Shown in pieces: positions 7,496 to 14,108 of a stretch of DNA of 16,711 nucleotides. Source of the stretch: Cyanobacteria bacterium UBA11153 (GTDB lineage: Bacteria; Cyanobacteriota; Cyanobacteriia; Cyanobacteriales; Coleofasciculaceae); assembly GCA_003511885.1 (NCBI GenBank), contig DOIX01000413.1, positions 2,327 to 19,037 of the forward strand, written 5' to 3'. A model generated the notes under the pieces. That model saw only the letters and a list, made by a program, of their open reading frames with translations. It made no database searches and was not told the DNA's origin. Each line of letters opens with the position of its first letter. The stretch's first letter is position 1. The position numbers and the translations under genes are program-made.

Positions 7496-9151
7496 ATGAC
7501 TAACTCCGAGCTGGATCAAACCCAGACAGTAGATACCAACATTTGCGAAGTTACAGTCTATAGCAACCGGGCACGGGTGACACGGCGCGGAAAATTGGCG
7601 CTGATGGGAGGAGAGGTAGAATTGGTAATTCCTCAATTACCCATCACTATCCAAACAGAATCTGTCCGAGCTAAAGGAACGGGCACAGTTGCGGTACAAT
7701 TGTTGAGCGTCCGGACAGAAAAAGTGTTTAGTAGCGAACCCGTATCCGAAAGAGTTGCTCAATTAACCGGAAATATTCAGGAATTAGAAAAACAAAAACT
7801 CCGCTTAGAAGAGCAAATAGCAGCGCGACAGCTACCACTGAAATTTGTCCAGAGTTTAAGTGATAAAGCTGTAGCACATTTTTCCCGCAGTTTGGCACAG
7901 CCTGGGATGAATTTGCAGGAAACACATGAATTTCTTAATTTTCTAGAGTTGCGTTATAGTCAAGATACTAGCGCGATCGCTCTTTTAGAAGAACAAAGGA
8001 CAGAATTAGATCGAGAATTAGCATCACTGCGTCAACAACTCCGACAAGTACAAACCCCTCAATCTCAGGAAAGTTGGAATATTATCGTGACAGTAGCAGC
8101 AGCGGAAGCTGGGGATTTTGAACTAGAAGTTTCTTATGTAGTAAATCGCGCTAGTTGGACACCACTTTACGATTTGCGCACTAATAGTAATGGGGATCGC
8201 TTAAGTATTAGTTATCTAGCCCAAGTCAATCAAAATACAGGTGAAGATTGGCTAGATGTTGCTCTTACTCTTTCCACAGCTAAACCCGGATTGGGAACTT
8301 TACCACCACAACTTTTACCTTGGTATATTGATGCGCCATCCCCACCTCCTTCACCAATGGCTTTAGCAAGAAATAGGAAGAAGATGGCACCAACTTCAGG
8401 TATTTTCAGCGCTTTAGATGAAGTCTATATGGAAACTGAAGAATCTGATATATCTCTTGGAGGTATGACTATGCCTAGTCCTGCATCAGAAGCAATTGTA
8501 GCGCAAACTGTAACTGCATCAGTATCAAAAGCAGGAGGTGTCGTTACATTTCAATTAAATAGTAATCATAATATTCCCAGTGATGGTAGTAACCATAAAG
8601 TAACTATTTTCCACGATGACTATCCCAGTCATCCCGAATATATTGCCATACCTCGGTTAGTTAGTTTTGCTTATTTGCAAGCAGTTATCACTAATCCCAC
8701 CACAGGTGCAACCTTGTTACCGGGAGAGGCAAATATCTTTAGAGATGATACATTTGTCGGGACAACTCAGTTAGAGAATATTGCACCAGGACAAGATTTT
8801 AAACTCAATTTAGGTATTGATGAAGGAGTAAAGATTGAGCGAAATTTAGTTGAACGTCAGGTAGATAAAAAACTGATTGGCAATCAGCGCCGTACCACTT
8901 ATGCTTATCGATTAATCGTGACAAATTTACAGGAGATTGAGGTAAGTCTTAACTTAAAAGAACAGTTACCTGTAAGTCGCGATGAACGGATTAAGGTGCG
9001 ACTAACTCAATCTAATCCGAAGATACAGCTTGGCGAGATGGGCTTATTGGAATGGCAGATGAATTTATCAGCCCAAGATAAACAAGAGATTTATTATCAG
9101 TTTGTGGTAGAAAATCCGCCGGATTTAACTGCAATTGGGTTGGATATTTAG
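7496..9151 (+). CDS. MuiA-family protein (DUF4140/DUF4139)
   Basis: From ATG 7496 this is a 551-residue protein of the 'mucoidy inhibitor MuiA' family. It starts MTNSELDQTQTVDTNICEVT and then has VYSNRARVTRRG, the typical opening of the DUF4140 domain (to about residue 105). A coiled-coil stretch with many E, Q, K and L residues follows (about 80-185). The DUF4139 domain starts near VSYVVNRASWTPLYDLR (about 205) and runs to the C-terminus. A proline-rich, probably disordered insert, APSPPPSPMALARNRKKMAP, lies at about 280. There is no signal peptide. The biochemical role of the family is not established; the name comes from a capsule phenotype. An in-frame TTG at 7472 is the alternative start, but the ATG matches the family better. 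The gene stands alone and faces the Uma2 gene. Confidence 0.88.
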   Translation: MTNSELDQTQTVDTNICEVTVYSNRARVTRRGKLALMGGEVELVIPQLPITIQTESVRAKGTGTVAVQLLSVRTEKVFSSEPVSERVAQLTGNIQELEKQKLRLEEQIAARQLPLKFVQSLSDKAVAHFSRSLAQPGMNLQETHEFLNFLELRYSQDTSAIALLEEQRTELDRELASLRQQLRQVQTPQSQESWNIIVTVAAAEAGDFELEVSYVVNRASWTPLYDLRTNSNGDRLSISYLAQVNQNTGEDWLDVALTLSTAKPGLGTLPPQLLPWYIDAPSPPPSPMALARNRKKMAPTSGIFSALDEVYMETEESDISLGGMTMPSPASEAIVAQTVTASVSKAGGVVTFQLNSNHNIPSDGSNHKVTIFHDDYPSHPEYIAIPRLVSFAYLQAVITNPTTGATLLPGEANIFRDDTFVGTTQLENIAPGQDFKLNLGIDEGVKIERNLVERQVDKKLIGNQRRTTYAYRLIVTNLQEIEVSLNLKEQLPVSRDERIKVRLTQSNPKIQLGEMGLLEWQMNLSAQDKQEIYYQFVVENPPDLTAIGLDI

Positions 9152-9171
9152 GAAAAGATAATATTTGGTAG

Positions 9172-9300
9172 ATGGATCCCACAGATCAAATCTGCCAATT
9201 CGCAGAAAATATTATAAATTATCTGGCAAGTCAATCGATCCAGATATATCCAAAAGAGAATATTTCTAGTATACAAAGGTTTCGGACAACACATAATTAA
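9172..9300 (+). CDS. Possible small ORF cut by the fold-back element
   Basis: This 42-codon frame starts with ATG 9172 and begins MDPTDQICQFAENIINYLAS, which looks like an ordinary amphipathic helix. It ends at TAA 9298-9300, inside the left arm of the inverted-repeat element starting at 9293. The last codons are therefore supplied by the element. It may be the stub of a small cyanobacterial protein interrupted by insertion, or chance. There is no good ribosome binding site, and I do not recognise the family. Confidence 0.2.
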   Translation: MDPTDQICQFAENIINYLASQSIQIYPKENISSIQRFRTTHN

Positions 9301-9451
9301 TGTAAGTTGCTAGTTACAAATATTATTCGTTAGCACCCCCCTAACCCCCCTTATTAAGGGGGGAACCTTTGTGGAAAGTCCCCCTTACTAAGGGGGATTT
9401 AGGGGGTGACAAAGTGCTAATCGCTTATAACTAGCAACTTGAATTAATTAT
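9293..9451. mobile_element. MITE-like fold-back element, 159 bases
   Basis: The two ends are inverted copies of ATAATTAATGTAAGTTGCTA (left, 9293-9312), continuing GTTA; the right end differs at two positions, giving about 24 bases of terminal inverted repeat. Inside, TTAGCAC/GTGCTAA and the C-rich and G-rich tracts also pair: CCCCCTAACCCCCC, AAGGGGGG, CCCCCTTACTAAGGGGG and TTTAGGGGG. The whole unit can fold into one long imperfect hairpin. It encodes nothing, which is the shape of a non-autonomous miniature element. No clear target-site duplication was found. It lies between the converging MuiA-type and Uma2 genes and overlaps the Uma2 stop codon. It may also act as a two-way terminator. Confidence 0.65.
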
Positions 9452-10107
9452 TTGTTAGAGAGGTTTAGTGCTTCACGCACCCATTCCCGAAATCTCCGCC
9501 TTGCTGCACTTGCACCTACTGTTTCACTCAGTTTCAAAAACTGGGAAATCCACTCAACTACTGGTAAATTGGGAAATGTTGGGCTAGTTTCTACCTGTAC
9601 ATATTCTCCTTCCTGTAAAACAAAAATTTGTAATTTGTCTTCTTCATAACGCCAGACTTCTGGTACACCCAAGGCGATATAAGCATTAATTTTAGTCTTG
9701 GAAGTAACATCTACTTCAATAGCTAAATCTGGTGGTGGATCTATTGATAGATTAAGTCGAATTTTCCCAATCATCCGCGACGAATTGGCAATATAAAAAC
9801 AATCATCTGGTTCTATTCCGGCTGCCATTTCTGGACACTTAAATGTTGTTGAACCATAAGGCTCCCAGTCGATTTCTAACTCATCTAGTAATATTTTGAC
9901 AAACTCACCAATCATAATCTTGGCTTTTTCATGTTCTGGTAATGGCATCCTAATCTCCAAAACTCCTTGAAAGTAAGCAATTCTTGAGGCACGACGATCT
10001 CCTAATTCAGTTAAAATTGCCTCAAAATCTGACCAGTTAATCTGGCGCAATGTCAAACATTGACCGGGTGAAACATCAATTTGGCGTAATTGTAGGGTAA
10101 AAACCAT
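9448..10107 (-). CDS. Uma2-family protein (putative PD-(D/E)xK nuclease)
   Basis: This 219-residue protein belongs to the Uma2/DUF820 family, which is greatly expanded in cyanobacteria. Its core has a restriction-endonuclease-like fold. Visible hallmarks are an N-terminal helical part with W25 and the RIAYFQGVLEIRMPLPEHE strands (42-60). The acidic motif IEPDDCFYI lies at about 98-106. The nuclease core PPPDLAIEVDVTSKTK (124-139) supplies aspartate 127, glutamate 131 and a downstream lysine. VPEVWRY (148-154) is also typical. The cellular function of the family is not established. A GGAGA motif five bases before the ATG supports the start. The stop codon lies in the last bases of the fold-back element, so the original C-terminus may have been slightly different. 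Confidence 0.9.
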   Translation of the reverse strand: MVFTLQLRQIDVSPGQCLTLRQINWSDFEAILTELGDRRASRIAYFQGVLEIRMPLPEHEKAKIMIGEFVKILLDELEIDWEPYGSTTFKCPEMAAGIEPDDCFYIANSSRMIGKIRLNLSIDPPPDLAIEVDVTSKTKINAYIALGVPEVWRYEEDKLQIFVLQEGEYVQVETSPTFPNLPVVEWISQFLKLSETVGASAARRRFREWVREALNLSNK

Positions 10108-10328
10108 TTTTGTCTCCGTAGTGTCGATCTTTACGGTTTAAGGCTGCACTGGGGTTAAATCTCAAACCAATCTAGGTAAAATATTGCGATCGCCTCAAAA
10201 CTTGATAAGATTAGTATAGCTTAATAAGCTGGGAAAAGATCTCAATTCGATCGTGAAGATAATGATAAATTGAGTCACAAGCCTAATTATTAACGTAATT
10301 ATTCAGGAGAATTGTTTATCGTCTATAT

Positions 10329-10684
10329 AGATTAATAAATCTTTTCTTGCCCGAATATCAAACTGTAAACCCACTTCCATCTCCTCAGCAACAAGCCCAA
10401 CCTCGCTTACAGGCAATTCAACTTTATCCTGTCTGCGATACTGTACTGATTCAGGTCATTTTCTAATTCTGGCTACAGGCTGGGATAAGGAGCGCTGGAT
10501 GGATATTATTTTATTTCATGCTCGCTTGGTCGATCGCCAAGTTATTCTTGAAGAAGATAACTTCGAGGAAGGGTTAAGCTCTGGACTAATTGCTGCAGGT
10601 ATTGACGCAGAAGATATTGTAACTAGCCTTGATTATCAAAATGGATTAGCTAACGCACCAGATATATTATCCAAACTATTATAA
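10329..10684 (+). pseudogene. Frameshifted XisI-like gene remnant
   Basis: The open frame from ATG 10499 (61 codons) is only the end of a longer protein. Upstream in the same frame, GHFLILATGWDKERW joins directly to MDIILFHARLVDRQVILEED and then FEEGLSSGLIAAGIDAEDIV. This order (GW....R, a strand with H and R, E-D, E-E-G, AGI..EDIV) is that of XisI-family excision-control-like proteins of about 110 residues. The preceding part, QAIQLYPVCDT, is in another frame. The break coincides with a direct duplication TACTG-TACTG at 10439-10448. Removing one copy restores ...VCDTDSGHFLIL. The N-terminal limit is approximate and no start codon is clear. The usual XisH partner gene is absent. The family assignment is moderately sure; the frameshift is seen directly. 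Confidence 0.6.
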
Positions 10685-11011
10685 ATCTCCATAAATTAGG
10701 TTTTCATCTAGACATAGTAATGGTTTGAGATTTTTGGAAAAATAATGAATAGTTTTAAGACACGCCCCAGGCTTGAGCGTCAGTAGGATTACTTTTTTGT
10801 TCCTCAATTATGGCATAATTATTACAATATCACTTTGATTTTAGAATAAGCGATAAATCGCCTACTACGAACTCCTATTTACGTTTTCCTGATACTTGCC
10901 TAACTCCCCCACACTCCACACCCCACGCCTCACACCTCACACTCACCTATTGAATTATTGACCCATTAGGACGTATCCTAGAAAACTACAGCAGGACTCT
11001 TAAAGTAAAGT
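10685..11011. other. Intergenic region before cysteine synthase
   Basis: No gene is seen in these 327 bases. At about 10850-10876 there is a decayed copy of a palindromic cyanobacterial repeat, GCGATAAATCGC followed by CTACTACGAAC, whose tail is like that of the hairpin at 15669. Bases 10903-10948 are degenerate CACACCTCAC/CCCCACGCC low-complexity repeats. No convincing promoter or Shine-Dalgarno sequence precedes the ATG at 11012. Confidence 0.6.
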
Positions 11012-11986
11012 ATGGATATCAAAAACGGCTTTGTCGGTACAGTTGGCAATACCCCACTCATTCGCTTAAACAGCTTCAGTGATGAAACAGGTTGCGAAAT
11101 CCTGGGTAAGGCGGAATTTCTCAATCCGGGAGGTTCGGTAAAAGATAGAGCCGCGCTATATATTATTAAAGATGCGGAAGAAAAGGGCTTGCTTAAACCG
11201 GGCGGTACGGTGGTTGAAGGAACAGCAGGTAATACTGGTATTGGTTTGGCTCATATTTGTAATGCGAGGGGCTATAAAAGCCTAATTATTATTCCGAATA
11301 CCCAATCTCAAGAGAAGATGGATGCTTTGCGGACTTTGGGTGCAGAAGTTCGTCCAGTACCTGCTGTACCTTATCGAGATCCTAATAATTATGTCAAACT
11401 TTCTGGCAGAATTGCTGCGGAAATGGATAATGCAATTTGGGCAAATCAGTTTGATAATTTAGCTAATCGGTTAGCGCATTACGAAACTACTGGCCCGGAA
11501 ATTTGGGCACAAACTGATGGCAAAATTGATGGTTGGGTGGCGGCTACAGGTACAGGTGGAACTTTTGCAGGTGTTTCCATGTTTCTGAAAGAAAAAAATC
11601 CTAATGTTAAATCTGTTGTTGCGGATCCGATGGGGAGTGGATTGTACAGTTATATCAAAACAGGGGAAGTTAAAATTGAGGGAAGTTCGATTACTGAAGG
11701 AATTGGAAACAGTCGGATTACGGCTAATATGGAAGGAGTGCCTATCGATGATGCGATCCAAATTGACGATAAGGAATGTATTCGGGTAGTTTATCAATTA
11801 TTGCAGAAAGATGGGCTATTTATGGGTGGTTCCGTGGGAATTAATGTAGCGGCTGCGGTAGCTTTGGCGAAACTTATGGGACCGGGACATACTATTGTGA
11901 CTGTACTTTGTGATGGTGGGGCGCGGTATCAGTCGCGATTATTTAATCGGGAATGGTTGGCAGAGAAGGGATTGTTGTTGGATTAA
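11012..11986 (+). CDS. cysK: Cysteine synthase (O-acetylserine sulfhydrylase)
   Basis: This 324-residue fold-type II PLP enzyme makes cysteine from O-acetylserine and sulfide in the cytosol. The PLP lysine is Lys44 in [13 protein letters not shown]. The phosphate and substrate loops are [11 protein letters not shown] (where classic CysK has TSGNTG) and [18 protein letters not shown] and [16 protein letters not shown] near the C-terminus are also typical. The [19 protein letters not shown] spelling marks a divergent cysteine synthase subgroup also related to cystathionine beta-synthase; there is no CBS domain. The length is normal. It is followed after 33 bases by a class I glutamine amidotransferase on the same strand, probably in one operon. 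The exact paralog name (CysK or another cysteine synthase) is uncertain. Confidence 0.92.
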   Translation: MDIKNGFVGTVGNTPLIRLNSFSDETGCEILGKAEFLNPGGSVKDRAALYIIKDAEEKGLLKPGGTVVEGTAGNTGIGLAHICNARGYKSLIIIPNTQSQEKMDALRTLGAEVRPVPAVPYRDPNNYVKLSGRIAAEMDNAIWANQFDNLANRLAHYETTGPEIWAQTDGKIDGWVAATGTGGTFAGVSMFLKEKNPNVKSVVADPMGSGLYSYIKTGEVKIEGSSITEGIGNSRITANMEGVPIDDAIQIDDKECIRVVYQLLQKDGLFMGGSVGINVAAAVALAKLMGPGHTIVTVLCDGGARYQSRLFNREWLAEKGLLLD

Positions 11987-12019
11987 TCGAGATTTTTCGG
12001 TAATTTTGCTGAGGTACTC

Positions 12020-12709
12020 ATGAGCCAGATTTTGCTTATTATTCACCGCATAACTGATGATGTGGGTATCGTTGGTAAGTTACTTGAAGAGGAAGGCTTT
12101 AAGTTAGATATTCGCTGTCCTGCGGCTGGAGATATTCTGCCCTATCATACTGATAATTTTGATGGTTTTATCCTATTTGGTGGCTCAGTTAGTGCTAATG
12201 AAGATCCAGTTCATTCTTTTATTAGAACAGAATTGGATTGGATTCCTCTTGCCCTGAATTCTGGGAAACCTTTTTTGGGTATTTGTCTGGGATCTCAACT
12301 ACTGGCACGAGTATTAGGTGCAAGAATTATTCGCCATCCACAGGATTTAGTCGAAATCGGTTATTGTCAGCTTCAGCCAACTTTAGCAGGAGAGGATATT
12401 TTTGAGGAATCGATGTTTTTTTATCAGTGGCATGAAGAAGGATTTGAATTGCCAAAGGATGCTGTACTTTTAGCAAGAGGAGAAGTGTTTGAAAACCAAG
12501 CTTTTCGGTATGGTAATAATGTATATGGGTTACAGTTTCACCCGGAGATAACGGAAAATACCATTAAAAAATGGCATCGTAAATCCGCAGATAAGTTGGA
12601 GGGTAATGGGAGGGAATCTGGTGATTTTCAGATAGATTTACATTGCCGATATAGCCCGATTGTGAAGACATGGCTCGGAAAATTTTTGTATAATTGGATA
12701 AGACAGTGA
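12020..12709 (+). CDS. Class I glutamine amidotransferase-like protein
   Basis: This 229-residue stand-alone class I (triad) amidotransferase is of the GMP-synthase-like type. The nucleophile is Cys89 in PFLGICLGSQLLARVLGARI (84-103). The partner residues His174 and Glu176 lie in YGLQFHPEIT (169-178). ILFGGSVSANED (51-62) forms the oxyanion-side loop. All triad residues are present, so it should hydrolyse glutamine or a gamma-glutamyl compound. There is no synthetase domain, and the acceptor is unknown. GAGG five bases before the ATG supports the start. It lies 33 bases after cysteine synthase, so a role in gamma-glutamyl-cysteine or sulfur-nitrogen metabolism is possible; that is inference. 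Its TGA stop overlaps the GTG start of a truncated VOC gene. Confidence 0.88.
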   Translation: MSQILLIIHRITDDVGIVGKLLEEEGFKLDIRCPAAGDILPYHTDNFDGFILFGGSVSANEDPVHSFIRTELDWIPLALNSGKPFLGICLGSQLLARVLGARIIRHPQDLVEIGYCQLQPTLAGEDIFEESMFFYQWHEEGFELPKDAVLLARGEVFENQAFRYGNNVYGLQFHPEITENTIKKWHRKSADKLEGNGRESGDFQIDLHCRYSPIVKTWLGKFLYNWIRQ

Positions 12710-12801
12710 ACAGAATTGATATTGGACTTACTCACATTGCACTGCCCGTCTCAAATGTGGAGAAAAGTTATGACTCAGATCTCGCCTCATTCTCAATCTA
12801 G
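12706..12801 (+). pseudogene. Stub of a glyoxalase/VOC-family gene
   Basis: The GTG at 12706 overlaps the amidotransferase stop (GTGA). It opens a frame beginning MNRIDIGLTHIALPVSNVEK, the N-terminal strand and turn of vicinal-oxygen-chelate proteins, including the first metal-ligand histidine. After residue 21 or so the similarity ends, and the frame stops with TAG at 12799-12801 (31 codons). The rest of the roughly 120-residue domain is missing. The overlap suggests the ancestral gene was the third member of the cysteine synthase-amidotransferase operon and was removed by deletion. It is too short to fold as a VOC module. Confidence 0.65.
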
Positions 12802-12863
12802 CGCTATAATCTTTAATTTTTCATTGATGGGATTGTTTAAGGTGCAATTAAGTGTGCCGCATT

Positions 12864-12880
12864 ACAGCGGGAACCGCTGT
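12864..12880. repeat. Short hairpin upstream of the RNase T2 gene
   Basis: ACAGCGG and CCGCTGT form a seven-base perfect stem around a GAA loop. The T-poor sequence after it does not look like an intrinsic terminator. It lies between the VOC stub and the RNase T2 gene and may be a remnant repeat or an operator. Confidence 0.4.
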
Positions 12881-12962
12881 GAATAATTATTACACGGAGA
12901 AATGCTTAGTTAAGCAACTGTGCTATATTGACCGCGTCCTTTCTTATTTAGGGATAGTTTTC

Positions 12963-13925
12963 ATGAGGTTTATCATCGCATTTTTTCTATCTTTTTTACT
13001 ACTGGGACAACAATTCAGCTATGCTGACTTTCCCATTCAAGGGCGTTTTAGCATAAATGACTGTCAAGCTTACACCAGCATTAGATCTAAAAGCCAACCA
13101 GTTTCTCTTAAACCAAGTCAAGTTTATCAAGCTGTTGGTTTAAACAAAGAAGGCGGAGATTTCGTTTCAATTAAAGTTGATGGCGCTAACAAATGGGTCA
13201 ATAAAAACTGCGGGCAATTGACTTTAACAGGGACAAATAGCGACAATAGCAAGCCAACTCCTAACAACAATAATACAGGGACAAAACCCACTCCCTCTGA
13301 AAATTATTTACTGGCAATCTCTTGGCAACCCGCTTTCTGCGAGACTCACGCAAACAAAGTTGAGTGTCTTGATGAAACTGAAACTAGCTATGATGCCACT
13401 AACTTTACTTTACACGGCTTGTGGCCTGATAAATTGTCCTACTGTGGCGTTTCTGCTTCTGATATCAAGAAAGATGAAACCGGAAATTGGAAAGATCTTC
13501 CTCCCATATCTACTGATGCCGAAACAGCTAGTGAATTGAGTAAAGTGATGCCGGGAGTAAAGTCTTATCTGGATCGTCACGAATGGTATAAACATGGGAC
13601 TTGTGATGGTAGAAATGCCGATGGTTATTTTGATATTGCGATCGATTTAGTCAAAGAAATTAATGCTTCTAATGTCAGATCCTTATTTGCACAAAACATC
13701 GGTAAAACACTCTCATTAGCAGAGGTGCAAAAAGCTTATGAGAAAACCTTTGGTCCCGGCACAGCCAAGAGTATGAATTTGAAATGTAGCAATGGGCTAG
13801 CAACTGAACTTCGGGTCAAAATTAAGCGCCCTCTGGCTGGACAAAAATTAGGAGAGTTGTTGATTCCTAGTGGTGGAACTTCTTGCGATAAGGTAAAAGT
13901 CGATCCTGTTGGTGTGGGGACTTAA
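12963..13925 (+). CDS. Secreted RNase T2 with N-terminal extra domain
   Basis: This 320-residue exported ribonuclease of the T2 family cleaves RNA through a 2',3'-cyclic phosphate. Residues 1-21 form a signal peptide (MRFIIAFFLSFLLLGQQFSYA), so it acts in the periplasm or outside the cell. Residues 22-90 form a small beta-rich module with CQAYTSIRSKSQPVSLKPS and KWVNKNCGQL, perhaps SH3-like. A low-complexity linker, SKPTPNNNNTGTKPTPS, leads to the T2 domain (about 113-310). Catalytic segment I is FTLHGLWP (His151) and segment II HEWYKHGTC (His206, Glu207, His211). Several cysteines suit disulfides. The ATG at 12963 is chosen because it starts the signal peptide exactly and has AGGGA upstream; an earlier in-frame ATG at 12852 would bury the signal. 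It is followed by a strong hairpin. The likely role is scavenging of RNA or phosphate. Confidence 0.92.
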   Translation: MRFIIAFFLSFLLLGQQFSYADFPIQGRFSINDCQAYTSIRSKSQPVSLKPSQVYQAVGLNKEGGDFVSIKVDGANKWVNKNCGQLTLTGTNSDNSKPTPNNNNTGTKPTPSENYLLAISWQPAFCETHANKVECLDETETSYDATNFTLHGLWPDKLSYCGVSASDIKKDETGNWKDLPPISTDAETASELSKVMPGVKSYLDRHEWYKHGTCDGRNADGYFDIAIDLVKEINASNVRSLFAQNIGKTLSLAEVQKAYEKTFGPGTAKSMNLKCSNGLATELRVKIKRPLAGQKLGELLIPSGGTSCDKVKVDPVGVGT

Positions 13926-13942
13926 ATCTGATGGTGTAACAA

Positions 13943-13982
13943 GGCAGCCGAAAATCTGCGATCGTAAGATTTTCGGCTTGCC
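13943..13982 (+). terminator. Strong hairpin after the RNase T2 gene
   Basis: GCCGAAAATCT (13947-13957) and AGATTTTCGGC (13967-13977) pair perfectly over eleven bases around a nine-base GCGATCGTA loop. GGCA and TGCC extend the stem with one bulge. There is no T-tract after it, so termination may depend on the stem alone. It lies 17 bases after the stop codon. Confidence 0.65.
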
Positions 13983-14098
13983 AATAAATCTTGATATATG
14001 GAAATTATCAAGACTAATCTCTAAGAGAATACAGGAAACTAGGATATAAAAGAATATGGGTAGTAACAATTATTAAATTAGCCACGATCAATTATTTT

Positions 14099-14103
14099 AG
14101 GAG
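14099..14103 (+). promoter_or_regulatory. Shine-Dalgarno deciding the start at 14109
   Basis: AGGAG lies five bases before ATG 14109. It supports this ATG over the adjacent in-frame GTG at 14106. Confidence 0.6.
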
Positions 14104-14108
14104 TTGTG

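Noticed and set aside
11471..11797. Minus-strand open frame of 108 codons opposite cysteine synthase
   Set aside because: It is an antisense shadow of a conserved enzyme, with low-quality composition and no domain.
12852..12962. N-terminal extension of the RNase T2 frame from an upstream ATG
   Set aside because: It spans a hairpin and non-conserved sequence and would hide the clear signal peptide starting at 12963.
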